A DNA stretch of 64,000 nt from Balneolales bacterium (GCA_007132975.1 SLNO01000042.1:44137-108136); one strand, 5' to 3'; positions 25,347-34,429 are shown, counted from the first letter of the stretch. Numbers and translations are program-made. The notes: a model not told the origin generated them from the letters alone.

Positions 25347-26378
25347 ATGATGAGCAAGCAGAAGCACATTGAAGGGCAGGCATCAACCCGAACGAAAACC
25401 ATTTTATCGGGCATTCAGCCATCGGGCAGGCTGCATCTTGGAAACTATTTCGGCGCCATTCGGCAACACCTTGACTTCCAGGAAAAGGGGGATGCGTTCT
25501 ATTTCATAGCAAACTACCATTCTTTGACTTCCGTCCAGGACGGTGAACAGCTGCGGCAGTACACCCTTGATGTGGCGTTGGACTATCTGGCCTTGGGCAT
25601 GGATCCTGAAAAGTGCACTTTCTTCGCCCAAAGTGATGTCCCGCAGGTTCTGGAACTCGCATGGATACTTGGAACGCTTACGCCTGTCAGCATGATGGAA
25701 AAGGGGGTATCCTACAAGGACAAGGTGGCACAGGGACTTCAACCCAACATCGGCCTGTTCACCTATCCTGTGCTGCAAGCGGCGGACATCCTGATCTATC
25801 ACTCGGATATCGTGCCGGTGGGGGCGGACCAGAAACAAAACATTGAAATCTCTCGAGACCTTGCTGCCCGATTCAACAGAATTTATGGAGGGGAGTACCT
25901 GCGCATCCCCGAACCCTTCATCGTGGAGTCGGTAGCTACGGTTCCCGGCACTGATGGACGCAAGATGAGCAAGTCCTACGGCAATACCATCGATATTTTT
26001 GACAGTGGAAAGACTTTGAAAAAGAAAGTAATGGCTGTCGTTACGGATTCGACGCCCTTGGAGGAACCCAAGGATCCCGACACCTGTAACATCTACGCAC
26101 TTATCCGCCTCTTTGCAGCAAAAGAGAAGCAAATGGAGGTCCGGGAGAAATACAAAGCGGGTGGATTTGGCTACGGGCACGCAAAAAAGGAACTTCTGAT
26201 GCTTGTTGAGGATTATTTCGAAGAAGCCAGAGCGCGAAGAGAGGAGCTGGTCCGCAGTCCGGACACGGTTCGGGAACTGCTTCGCGACGGCGGCAGGAAA
26301 GCCCGTGAACGCGCCGAGCAGGTCATGGGGCCTGTTCGCGAAGCAACCGGGATCATTCGTCATTATTCAACGCAGTAA
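25347..26378 (+). CDS. trpS: Tryptophanyl-tRNA synthetase
   Basis: A class I synthetase that charges tRNA-Trp. The HIGH-type motif is PSGRLHLGNYFGAIRQ near the N-terminus and the KMSKS loop is GRKMSKSYGNTID. The block PVLQAADILIYHSDIVPVGADQKQNIEISRDLAARFN binds Trp and ATP. I place the start at the double ATG 25347/25350 (MMSKQKH), giving 343 aa; the ORF track begins at an upstream TTG. It lies between trpE and trpG, 124 bp after trpE, with no convincing promoter or terminator in that gap, so it is likely read from the attenuated promoter. Confidence 0.95.
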   Translation: MMSKQKHIEGQASTRTKTILSGIQPSGRLHLGNYFGAIRQHLDFQEKGDAFYFIANYHSLTSVQDGEQLRQYTLDVALDYLALGMDPEKCTFFAQSDVPQVLELAWILGTLTPVSMMEKGVSYKDKVAQGLQPNIGLFTYPVLQAADILIYHSDIVPVGADQKQNIEISRDLAARFNRIYGGEYLRIPEPFIVESVATVPGTDGRKMSKSYGNTIDIFDSGKTLKKKVMAVVTDSTPLEEPKDPDTCNIYALIRLFAAKEKQMEVREKYKAGGFGYGHAKKELLMLVEDYFEEARARREELVRSPDTVRELLRDGGRKARERAEQVMGPVREATGIIRHYSTQ

Positions 26379-26398
26379 AACGGAGTGAAACGATAGAT

Positions 26399-26977
26399 AT
26401 GGTGCTGATCATCGACAACTACGACTCATTCACCTACAACCTGGTTCATTTGGTTGCCAGGCACTCGGAAGTGTATCAGGTAATCCGAAATGACAAGATT
26501 ACCGTCGATGAGGTGAGAAGGCTTCAGCCCGAAAAAATACTGATATCACCCGGGCCAGGCAGACCGGAGGATGCGGGGATTACCGTTCCCCTGGTGTCGG
26601 AACTCGGCAGCGAGGTTTCCATACTTGGTGTCTGTCTTGGCCATCAGGCGATTGGGCATGCATTCGGAGCCAGCGTCGTTTCTGCACCATCCCTGATGCA
26701 TGGCAAAACATCGTGCATTCTGCATGACGGACGTACAATATACAAGGACGTGCCACAATCATTTACCGCAACAAGATATCATTCTCTTGTACTTGAGGAG
26801 TCGACCATCCCTGAAGAATTTGAGGTGACATCCAGAACAGAAGATGGTGTTGTCATGGGGATACGGCACAAGGCTTACCCTCTAGAAGGGATCCAGTTTC
26901 ATCCTGAAAGCATACTCACTTTAGAAGGTCCCCGGCTTATCCAGAATTGGATGGAGCGGGATTTCGTGAACAAATAA
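26399..26977 (+). CDS. trpG: Anthranilate synthase component II (glutamine amidotransferase)
   Basis: Supplies ammonia from glutamine to TrpE. Class I GATase features are complete: IDNYDSFTYNLVH at the N-terminus, the oxyanion loop SPGPGRPEDAG, the nucleophile Cys in GVCLGHQAIG, and the catalytic His-Glu in GIQFHPESIL. The protein has 192 aa. It is separate from TrpE and TrpD, in contrast to fused forms. It could also serve folate (PabA) synthesis, as in other bacteria with one such gene; the trp context favours TrpG. Confidence 0.95.
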   Translation: MVLIIDNYDSFTYNLVHLVARHSEVYQVIRNDKITVDEVRRLQPEKILISPGPGRPEDAGITVPLVSELGSEVSILGVCLGHQAIGHAFGASVVSAPSLMHGKTSCILHDGRTIYKDVPQSFTATRYHSLVLEESTIPEEFEVTSRTEDGVVMGIRHKAYPLEGIQFHPESILTLEGPRLIQNWMERDFVNK

Positions 26978-26984
26978 CGTGCAT

Positions 26985-28022
26985 ATGAGTGACTTCACTT
27001 ACATTTTACAAAAAATCACAGCTGGCGATGATCTTCTGGAAGAAGAAGCAGGTTTTGCCTTGCAGGAAATCATAAGCGGCAGTGTCAATCCGTCTCGCAT
27101 CGCAGCATTCCTGTTTGGCATGAGCTGCAAAGGTGAAACCGTCACTGAGCTGACGGCATTTGTCAATGTCATGCGCAGAGCGGCGGTACCGGTGATAGCG
27201 GAGACGGATTCGGCTATTGACCTTTGTGGCACGGGTGGAGATCATTCTGGCACCTTCAACATATCAACCGCGGCCATGTTCGTGGCTGCAGGAGCGGATG
27301 TTCCGGTCCTGAAGCACGGCAATGCCGGTGTTTCAAGCAGGAGCGGCAGCTTTGACGTGCTTCGCTGCCTTGGAGTCCGGCCTGATTTGGAGAAAGACCA
27401 GGTTGAGACATGTTTTCGCCAAACCGGCATGGCATTCATGTTCGCACCGCTATTTCATCCCGCAATGGCTCGCGTGATGCCGGTGCGCAAGGAACTCGGA
27501 CTGCGTACCTTTTTCAATATAATGGGCCCCATGCTGAATCCAGCCGGTGTTCGTCGCCAAATGGTAGGCGCCTTCAGCAGGGAAACAGCTGTGAATATCA
27601 TTCGTATTCTCAGCAATCTGGAAACGGAATTTGCTTATACCGTCCATGCGGAAGATGGTCTGGATGAGCTCTCCACCACGGCTCCATCTCATGTTTTTCA
27701 ATTGAAGGATGGTAACGTTTCCAATGGACGCATTTTTGACGCCGGCGTGTTCGGATTGTCCGCTTCCACCCGCAAAGAGCTCATCGGCGGATCTCCGGAA
27801 GACAACGCCGCGATTATCCGGGCCGTACTTGATGACAAAGCGACCCGGGCCCAAAGGGAAATCGTACTTCTGAATGCCGCTTTTGCCATTCACGCTTCCG
27901 GACTCCAGGATGATATCCAGCAAGCTTTTTATGCCGCCGAGGAAAGTCTGGAATCTGGCAGCGCCAGGGCAGCTCTTGAGAATTTTGCAACCTGTACTTC
28001 CGATTTACATAATAAATCATGA
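26985..28022 (+). CDS. trpD: Anthranilate phosphoribosyltransferase
   Basis: Joins anthranilate to PRPP. Motifs seen are DLCGTGGDHSGTFNISTAA (PRPP-binding Gly-rich loop), LKHGNAGVSSRSGSFDVL, and the acidic DGLDELSTT that binds metal-pyrophosphate. PVRKELGLRTFFNIMGPMLNPA is the family block holding the substrate-contacting Arg. I use the ATG at 26985; the ORF track begins at GTG 26979, two codons earlier. The protein has 345 aa. It starts 7 bp after trpG stops. Confidence 0.96.
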   Translation: MSDFTYILQKITAGDDLLEEEAGFALQEIISGSVNPSRIAAFLFGMSCKGETVTELTAFVNVMRRAAVPVIAETDSAIDLCGTGGDHSGTFNISTAAMFVAAGADVPVLKHGNAGVSSRSGSFDVLRCLGVRPDLEKDQVETCFRQTGMAFMFAPLFHPAMARVMPVRKELGLRTFFNIMGPMLNPAGVRRQMVGAFSRETAVNIIRILSNLETEFAYTVHAEDGLDELSTTAPSHVFQLKDGNVSNGRIFDAGVFGLSASTRKELIGGSPEDNAAIIRAVLDDKATRAQREIVLLNAAFAIHASGLQDDIQQAFYAAEESLESGSARAALENFATCTSDLHNKS

Positions 28023-28068
28023 TGATTGAGTTCCTGCAACTACTTTATTTCTGCAGATTCAAGAATGA

Positions 28069-28908
28069 ATGGATTTGCACCATTATGTCTTAGAAGTAAT
28101 GAACAACAAAGAAACCGTTTTGGATAAAATTGTCGAGCAGACCAGGCTTGATAACACTGCGCGACAAAGATCCGTGTCTACCAGTGATTTTCACTCTTTT
28201 GAGGCCTGGCATCGCCAACGGAGGGACTTCACCGAGGCTTTGCGCAAGTCCGGCAGCGTTTCTGTCATTGCGGAAATAAAAAAGGCTTCACCATCCAAAG
28301 GAATCATAAGAGAAGATTTTGATCCGGTGGCAATCGCCCAATCCTACGAGCGTCATGGCGCCTCCGCTCTTTCCGTACTTACGGACCAGCCCTTTTTTCA
28401 AGGATCTCTTGCATACATGGATGCGGTATCCTCTTCATCCGCCATTCCGGTACTGAGAAAAGACTTCATCATAGATCCCTATCAGGTATATGAAGCTCGT
28501 GCCTATGGCGCCGACGCGTTGCTTCTGATTGTTCGGATACTAAGTGACCGTCAGCTCGGTGAGCTCCATGCCTGTGCCGCTGAAGTGGGTTTGCAAGTGC
28601 TCACCGAATGCTACGATCAGCATGACTGGGACCGTCTGGACTTTGACACGGTCAAGATCGCAGGTGTGAACAATCGCGATCTCGACACGTTCAAGGTGGA
28701 CCTTCATCACGGTGTTTCCTTGCTCTGTCAAGCACCTGATGGTGTAGTAAGGGTATCTGAGAGTGGTATTTCAAAACCTGACGACATCAAATATCTGCAG
28801 GAACATGACATCCACAGTGCGCTTGTTGGGGAGTCGCTTATGCGAGCTGAAGACCCTGGGATTGCATTGTCTGCACTTACAAACAGGTTCATAACAAACA
28901 CCGAATAG
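28069..28908 (+). CDS. trpC: Indole-3-glycerol phosphate synthase
   Basis: Closes the indole ring in the fourth step of tryptophan synthesis. TIM-barrel markers are VIAEIKKASPSKGII, ASALSVLTDQPFFQGS, PVLRKDFIIDPYQVYEARAYGADALLLIV, GVNNRDLDTF and VSESGISKPDDI. The protein has 279 aa; an internal ATG at 28099 (MNNKETVLDK) is an alternative start that matches family N-termini well. It is not fused to TrpF. Confidence 0.96.
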   Translation: MDLHHYVLEVMNNKETVLDKIVEQTRLDNTARQRSVSTSDFHSFEAWHRQRRDFTEALRKSGSVSVIAEIKKASPSKGIIREDFDPVAIAQSYERHGASALSVLTDQPFFQGSLAYMDAVSSSSAIPVLRKDFIIDPYQVYEARAYGADALLLIVRILSDRQLGELHACAAEVGLQVLTECYDQHDWDRLDFDTVKIAGVNNRDLDTFKVDLHHGVSLLCQAPDGVVRVSESGISKPDDIKYLQEHDIHSALVGESLMRAEDPGIALSALTNRFITNTE

Positions 28909-28953
28909 TGAATAAGAATTTTGTAATATCTAAATACAGAATACAATAGTATA

Positions 28954-29628
28954 ATGTCATCCACTGCCCCCGTTTCATCTAATCGAATATTTCCTAAGCT
29001 GAAGATATGTGGCATAACCACGCTTGAAGATGCCAGGTTTGTCGCAGGCGCCTTAGCTGATTACATAGGATTCGTATTCGCAAGTGGCAGTCCTCGCCTC
29101 ATATCCGCAAGGGATGCCGCGGAAATCAGCGGGTGGATCCATGGACCTGAGAAAGTCGGCGTTTTTGTGAACCAGCCGGCAGATGAGATCAATGCTACTG
29201 TTGAAAGAGTGGGACTGGATCTCGTGCAGCTTCATGGGGAGGAATCCACCACTGATGCAGCGCTGATCAAAGCCCCCATAATTAAAGCGTTTCGGATCAG
29301 AGAGGAGGCGGACCTTCCTGCAATCCGTGAACAGATGCTCGAGTGGGAATCCATAGCCAGATACTATCTTTTTGATAGTCGCAATGACAAAATGCATGGT
29401 GGAACCGGTGCGACCTGGAACTGGAGATTTCTTAAGGATCTGGAACCGGAAAAACCGTTTTTCGTAGCCGGAGGCATTTCACATCAGAATGCTGGTGAAG
29501 CAATCCAGAATACCGCACCGTTCGCGATGGACCTGTCAAGCAGCCTGGAATCTGAACCCGGAATCAAGGATTTCGATAAAATGACCGACTTTTTTGAGAT
29601 CTGGAATGAGCTCAGGGATTCCTTCTGA
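28954..29628 (+). CDS. trpF: Phosphoribosylanthranilate isomerase
   Basis: Third step of the pathway, an Amadori rearrangement on a TIM barrel. The catalytic Cys is in KLKICGITTLEDA, the general acid Asp in YLFDSRNDKMHGGTGATWNW, and the phosphate loop in FFVAGGISHQNAGEAI with MDLSSSLESEPGIKD. The protein has 224 aa, with about 15 extra N-terminal residues before the first strand. It lies 45 bp after trpC. Confidence 0.95.
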   Translation: MSSTAPVSSNRIFPKLKICGITTLEDARFVAGALADYIGFVFASGSPRLISARDAAEISGWIHGPEKVGVFVNQPADEINATVERVGLDLVQLHGEESTTDAALIKAPIIKAFRIREEADLPAIREQMLEWESIARYYLFDSRNDKMHGGTGATWNWRFLKDLEPEKPFFVAGGISHQNAGEAIQNTAPFAMDLSSSLESEPGIKDFDKMTDFFEIWNELRDSF

Positions 29629-29704
29629 CGTGCTTCCTTATGGAAACGTCATGTAAATCGGTGTCTATGAATCAAATTTGTTACCCATAATTACAATCAG
29701 CAAT

Positions 29705-30925
29705 ATGAGTTCTTCCACAAAACAGATGAACCAACACAGCACTGTTCCCGATGCAAGGGGCTTTTTTGGCAGGTTCGGGGGCAGGTATGTTCCCGAAATA
29801 TTGATACCTGCGCTCCATGAGCTCGAAAAAGCATTCCGGGAGTGCCAGCAGGACCAGGCATTTCAGAATGAGTTCGAAACGCTTTTGCGCGAATACGTCG
29901 GAAGGGAGACACCGCTTACATACGCGGGACGCTTGAGCGAGCATTATGGTAAAGCCAGGATTTACCTCAAGCGCGAAGATCTCTGTCATACCGGGGCTCA
30001 CAAGATAAACAATGCGATCGGACAGGTGCTGCTGGCTCGCAGAATGGGAAAAACGCGTATCATCGCAGAAACGGGTGCTGGCCAGCACGGTGTGGCAACG
30101 GCGACGGTTTGCGCCTTTTTTGGGTTGAAATGCATCATCTACATGGGGTCCGAAGACATTTCGAGGCAGCGTCTCAATGTTGACAGGATGCGCCTGCTTG
30201 GTGCCGAGGTGCGACCTGTGGAATCCGGTGCCAAAACCCTCAGCAATGCCATCAACGAGGCGATCCGGGACTGGGTCAGCAATGTTGAGGATACTTTCTA
30301 TATAATAGGATCTGCCGTAGGACCGCATCCATATCCGATGATGGTTCGCGATTTCCAGTCGGTTATCGGAAGGGAAACCATCGACCAGTCCCTCGAACAG
30401 GAGGGACGCCTTCCTGACTACGTCCTGGCCTGTGTAGGCGGCGGCTCCAATGCCATAGGGATGTTCCACCCATTTCTTGAGCACGAGGAAGTACAACTGC
30501 TCGGTGTCGAGGCTGCCGGAGAAGGCGTGAATACGGAACGCCATGCCGCAACTCTTTCTGGAGGGGAGCCTGGGATTCTGCACGGGTCTCTTAGTTACCT
30601 GCTTCAAACATCTCATGGACAAATAGCAGAAGCGCATTCTGTAAGTGCGGGTCTCGATTATCCCGGAGTTGGGCCGGAACATTCTTTCCTGCGAGACTCC
30701 AGAAGAGTAACGTACGCCGCTGTAACAGATCAGCATGCCCTGGAAGGAGTGCGACTGCTATCATCCATGGAAGGTATCATACCGGCACTGGAGACAGCTC
30801 ATGCCATCGCATACCTGGACGAACTCATGCCGGAGACGAACCCGGATGAATTTGTGGTCGTCAACTGCTCTGGCCGCGGCGATAAAGACATGGAAACCAT
30901 ATCCAAACACTTGAAATGTCCATGA
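29705..30925 (+). CDS. trpB: Tryptophan synthase beta chain
   Basis: Condenses indole and serine. The PLP-binding Lys is K100 in [41 protein letters not shown] and [15 protein letters not shown] are family signatures. I prefer the ATG at 29705 (MSSSTKQ, 406 aa) over the TTG at 29678. The last codons (Leu-Lys-Cys-Pro-stop) lie within repeat copy 4, so the repeat supplies the stop codon and a short tail. Confidence 0.97.
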   Translation: MSSSTKQMNQHSTVPDARGFFGRFGGRYVPEILIPALHELEKAFRECQQDQAFQNEFETLLREYVGRETPLTYAGRLSEHYGKARIYLKREDLCHTGAHKINNAIGQVLLARRMGKTRIIAETGAGQHGVATATVCAFFGLKCIIYMGSEDISRQRLNVDRMRLLGAEVRPVESGAKTLSNAINEAIRDWVSNVEDTFYIIGSAVGPHPYPMMVRDFQSVIGRETIDQSLEQEGRLPDYVLACVGGGSNAIGMFHPFLEHEEVQLLGVEAAGEGVNTERHAATLSGGEPGILHGSLSYLLQTSHGQIAEAHSVSAGLDYPGVGPEHSFLRDSRRVTYAAVTDQHALEGVRLLSSMEGIIPALETAHAIAYLDELMPETNPDEFVVVNCSGRGDKDMETISKHLKCP

Positions 30926-31018
30926 TCGGTCATCTTCCGGTCACACAGGAACATGATTAAAAAAGTCATGTGGACATTCTACATGACGATATGAATCAAA
31001 AATTATAAACACTTGAAA
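30912..31018 (-). repeat. Dispersed repeat, copy 4 (inverted, between trpB and trpA)
   Basis: Read on the minus strand it starts TTTCAAGTGTTTATAA and ends CATGGACATTTCAA, following the pattern of copies 1-3 with more divergence. It begins inside the trpB 3' end and ends 6 bp before the trpA ATG. Its terminal TTGAAA corresponds to the ATGAAA that forms a start codon at copy 1. Confidence 0.75.
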
Positions 31019-31024
31019 CAACAC

Positions 31025-31852
31025 ATGACCAGTATAAAAGGTAGAATCAGCCGGGTATTCCGGAGCAGATCTGACGGTGATAAAATCATGAGCCTGTTCC
31101 TGACTGCCGGTTTCCCAGAGCCGGCCGCCACGGTGGAACTGGTGCGGAAGCTGGAGTCGTCCGGCGCAGATATCCTGGAACTCGGAATGCCCTTCAGCGA
31201 CCCCCTGGCCGACGGCCCCACCATCCAGTATGCCAGCAAGGTAGCCCTCGATCAGGGAGTAAACCTGGATGCCATATTTGGGATGGTTCGCGAGATACGC
31301 CGTGAGTCAGAAATACCTATTGTCCTGATGGGGTACATAAATCCGGTTTTAAGGTATGGATTGGAAGCTTTTTTCCTCAAAGCAAGTGAATCGGGGGTGG
31401 ATGGTATCATCATTCCGGACGTCCCGCCAGGGGAAATGCCGGAACTGGACGGGCTGTGTCAGCAGCACAACATCGACCCGATATATCTCGTGGCTCCGAA
31501 CACGTCTGATGAGCGCATGCGTGAGGTCGACCAGGCCAGCAGCGGTTTTGTCTATTGCGTTTCGGTTGCCGGAGTGACTGGTGCCAGAAGCGGTGATGAA
31601 GTAAGCCGATCGGTGGCAAAGTTCATCGACAGGGTACGGAAGAACGTCACACGCAACCCGGTGCTTGTCGGTTTTGGCATAAGATCGCATGCAGATGCCC
31701 TTGCTGTATCGGCGCGCGCAGATGGATTCATTGTGGGGAGCGCCCTGATTGACTACATTCGGAGTGTCTATCCCGAACCGGACTGGATGCAGCGCACCGG
31801 TATTTTTGTTCGTGAGCTGAAATATGGCCGGGACAGCAGCATCAAAGTGTGA
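31025..31852 (+). CDS. trpA: Tryptophan synthase alpha chain
   Basis: Cleaves indole-3-glycerol phosphate and channels indole to TrpB. The catalytic residues correspond to E52 and D63 in ILELGMPFSDPLADGPTIQ. Other family marks are GYINPVLRYG, IIPDVPPGEM, and LVGFGIRSHADA for phosphate binding. I use the ATG at 31025 (275 aa); the ORF track starts at TTG 31013, which is the end of repeat copy 4. It is the last trp gene. No terminator was seen in the 150 bp after it. Confidence 0.96.
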   Translation: MTSIKGRISRVFRSRSDGDKIMSLFLTAGFPEPAATVELVRKLESSGADILELGMPFSDPLADGPTIQYASKVALDQGVNLDAIFGMVREIRRESEIPIVLMGYINPVLRYGLEAFFLKASESGVDGIIIPDVPPGEMPELDGLCQQHNIDPIYLVAPNTSDERMREVDQASSGFVYCVSVAGVTGARSGDEVSRSVAKFIDRVRKNVTRNPVLVGFGIRSHADALAVSARADGFIVGSALIDYIRSVYPEPDWMQRTGIFVRELKYGRDSSIKV

Positions 31853-32004
31853 TCGCAAGATTGGCAGCATTATTGGCGAAATAGAAAAACCGTTGACTTA
31901 TTTCAGTAGTTGCTGGCAAATGCCGTGATTTATGCAATTCGCTGCGGTGAACAAGGCATCATAAAGAATATGCAATCTTCGTTAGTGAATGAATGCAATA
32001 TATT

Positions 32005-32106
32005 TTTCATGTGTTTAAAACTTTGGATTTCTAAGGTCACATAGAATGCCCATGACGAATTTAATCAAACTCCAGTATGACCGGGCTACGGTCATGGACA
32101 TTTCAT
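32005..32106 (+). repeat. Dispersed repeat, copy 3
   Basis: TTTCATGTGTTTAAAACTTTGG to GGTCATGGACATTTCAT, in the 277-bp gap between trpA and the DUF4837 gene. It keeps ATGCCCATGAC / GTCATGGACAT (10 of 11 paired) and GACCG-GGCTA-CGGTC. The DUF4837 start lies 24 bp beyond its right end. The rest of the gap shows nothing clear. Confidence 0.85.
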
Positions 32107-32129
32107 CTATCAAAACAGTTAAACTGCTC

Positions 32130-33266
32130 ATGATCCGATATTCCTTTATATTGACTGCACTGTTGGGGTTATTCCTGCTGAATGCCTGTGACAACGACTA
32201 CAGGCGATCTGCACAGGGTGGACTTTCAGAAGTGCTGGTGGTCATGGATTCGACCCAATGGGACGGTCCCGTGGCTGATGCCATTCGCAATACATTTGGC
32301 CGTGAAATGATGACACTTCCCCGGCCGGAGCATCGGTACGATTTGCGGTTTATGGACCTGCGTACCAACCGTGACCTTGAGTATGCCAAGAGCTTCCGAA
32401 ATACCATTTTTGCAGCTCCTATTGATGAGCAAAGCAACGTGGCCTCGTTCATAAGGGCTATTTTGAGCGAGGAGATCAAGGAGCGCATCTCCGATGGCCG
32501 CAATTTCGCATTTCCGTTGCGAGATCGCTGGTTCCGTGACCAGTGGACGCTTTTTCTTTCGGCACCTGACGAGCAGACACTTGCCAGGAGGATTGTCGAG
32601 TCTGAGCGGTCACTAGTGAGTAGTCTTGATCAGACCGAGCGTGAGCGATGGAAAAGACAGGTGTTTCGCAGAGGAGAACAGGCACATCTTGCTGATTCCC
32701 TGATGCAAAATCACGGATTCAGTATCCGTGTACAGCACGATTATCGAATAGGCGTTGATACCACCGGCTTTGTCTCCATGAGGCGGTTCCTGCACGATAA
32801 TGATCGCTGGATATGGTTTGCCTACAAGGATGGGTTTGATGGGCTTGATGACATAGATTCGGAATGGATCAGTGCCGTTCGCGATTCGCTCAACCGGCAA
32901 TTCATCCGGGGGACCCGTGACGGATCATATGTCACCACTGAATACAGAGAACCGCGCAGGGTGGAAACAGTCAGGACGCGTGTCAATGGCCGCCCGGCAC
33001 TTGAAACCAGGGGGACGTGGCGAATGACAAATGACATCATGGGTGGTCCATTCCTCCACTACACCATTTTCGACGAGCACCAAAACCGCATATACATGAT
33101 GGAGTTTGCCCAATTTGCGCCCCGCTACAGCAAGCGCCGTTTCATGAACCAGTTCGAGGCCATGGCTCACACGTTTCAGACAGATACGACATTCGTACCA
33201 GAACCAATTGCCCTGAGACGCAAGGGACAGATCGACGTCTATGTTGAAAATCTGGGCGATGAATAG
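32130..33266 (+). CDS. DUF4837-family lipoprotein
   Basis: MIRYSFILTALLGLFLLNACDND gives a good lipoprotein signal with lipobox LNAC (Cys at 19). The remainder (378 aa in total) matches the DUF4837 pattern of Bacteroidota: LSEVLVVMDSTQWDGPVADAIRNTFG near the N-terminus and GGPFLHYTIFDEHQNRIYMMEFAQFAP near the C-terminus. Function is unknown. The ORF track starts at 32046, inside repeat copy 3, but only the ATG at 32130 yields a proper signal peptide. Confidence 0.8.
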   Translation: MIRYSFILTALLGLFLLNACDNDYRRSAQGGLSEVLVVMDSTQWDGPVADAIRNTFGREMMTLPRPEHRYDLRFMDLRTNRDLEYAKSFRNTIFAAPIDEQSNVASFIRAILSEEIKERISDGRNFAFPLRDRWFRDQWTLFLSAPDEQTLARRIVESERSLVSSLDQTERERWKRQVFRRGEQAHLADSLMQNHGFSIRVQHDYRIGVDTTGFVSMRRFLHDNDRWIWFAYKDGFDGLDDIDSEWISAVRDSLNRQFIRGTRDGSYVTTEYREPRRVETVRTRVNGRPALETRGTWRMTNDIMGGPFLHYTIFDEHQNRIYMMEFAQFAPRYSKRRFMNQFEAMAHTFQTDTTFVPEPIALRRKGQIDVYVENLGDE

Positions 33267-33349
33267 ATGGCATCTCCCGGGATTTAGCAAGCCATGCCTT
33301 ACCCTAGATTCAGATCTGATTGAAACAAGCGGAACGTCTTTTCTGACGC

Positions 33350-34318
33350 TTAGTCCATGGACATGGGATTGCTGTCCGCAATACGGCGATACTCGATATA
33401 TTCGTCTGGTGTAAGGTCCGCAAACATGTAATTCAGAGGGTCAACCGGCCTTCCATTCTTGACAACTTCGTAGTGGAGATGCGGTCCGCTTGTGACGCCG
33501 GAGTTTCCGGATTGGGCAACGATTTGGCCACGTTCTACAGTGACACCAGGCCTTATTCCATCCGCAAGCCGGGACAGATGGGCATACCTTGTTTCATATC
33601 CGTGCCCGTGATCAATCACGAGCAGCAAACCGTATGTTCGCCACCTTCGGGCTGATTTCACCACACCATCTCCGGTTGCGTAGACCGGGGTACCGACTCT
33701 GGCCCTGAAATCCACCCCCTCATGCATGCGGTTATAGCCTAGCACGGGATGACGACGCATTCCGAAGCCGCTGAGTATGATTCCGGATACGGGACGGATG
33801 GCAGGTATGTTGCTCATCAGCTCCTTGTTTTGGTTGTAGTGCGCCTTGATCTCTTTGAAGCTGAGTTTTTGAATGTTTATGCGACGTTCAATGCTCTCGA
33901 GGTTGCTGGCAGTCCACCGCAGCAAGTCTGATGATGGATCGCTGTAGGCGTCAAATCGGGCGTAAATATCCGCACCGCCGATTCCTGCCTGTCTTTCATC
34001 GTCAGAAAGGGGATCGATTCCCAAAATAGTGCGATACATTTCGTTATCCATGTTCGCAATCATGGATATCTGCTCATCAAGGTGCTCAATACTTGATCGG
34101 GTTTGTTGGAGCTGCTCGTATAGAGCCCTGTTTTCAGCCTTTAGCGCTATTTCGGAAGGTGAGCCTACTGAGAAAGACAGAAGGGACAGGGACAAGGTTG
34201 TGATTACGGTGCCCACAAGTACCCATAGGCCTAAGGTGTAAACCACACGCTCTACCGGGCCGTAATTCACAGGAATGAACTGGCATTCCTTTTCATCATA
34301 ATAGTAGTAATTCTTCAA
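33350..34318 (-). CDS. M23-family peptidoglycan metallopeptidase
   Basis: One N-terminal TM anchor (about 29-51), a coiled-coil stretch (about 58-100), then a LytM/M23 domain at the C-terminus. Zinc and catalytic marks are present: MHEGVDFRARVGTPVYATGDG (first His and Asp), RYAHLSRL and PHLHYEVVKNGRPVDP. The family cuts peptide cross-links in murein or activates amidases. The N-terminal 15 residues (NYYYYDEKECQFIP) resemble those of Bacteroidota envelope M23 proteins. The protein has 322 aa. It faces the DUF4837 gene and lies 111 bp beyond hprK. Confidence 0.9.
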   Translation of the reverse strand: MKNYYYYDEKECQFIPVNYGPVERVVYTLGLWVLVGTVITTLSLSLLSFSVGSPSEIALKAENRALYEQLQQTRSSIEHLDEQISMIANMDNEMYRTILGIDPLSDDERQAGIGGADIYARFDAYSDPSSDLLRWTASNLESIERRINIQKLSFKEIKAHYNQNKELMSNIPAIRPVSGIILSGFGMRRHPVLGYNRMHEGVDFRARVGTPVYATGDGVVKSARRWRTYGLLLVIDHGHGYETRYAHLSRLADGIRPGVTVERGQIVAQSGNSGVTSGPHLHYEVVKNGRPVDPLNYMFADLTPDEYIEYRRIADSNPMSMD

Positions 34319-34429
34319 AACAGCCTTGTCTCGAAATATAGTGAGGCATGATCAGGACAACACTTTGCAGGGTAAAGATATTATTTCTGCAACATAATAC
34401 AAAATAATGTGCATATGTTGTTGATTACT

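Noticed and set aside
25404-26363. 319-aa minus-strand ORF
   Set aside because: It is antisense to trpS with no domain of its own.
29636-29700. Possible fifth copy of the repeat before trpB
   Set aside because: Only short matches (GTCATGTAAATCGG, ATGAATCAAA) were found; the hairpin and inverted repeat are absent.
29681-30736. 351-aa minus-strand ORF
   Set aside because: It mirrors trpB; all conserved motifs are on the plus strand.
34391-34421. Inverted repeat CAACATA / TATGTTG after hprK
   Set aside because: It is AT-rich with a 17-nt loop and no T-run in the right place; it is not a convincing terminator.
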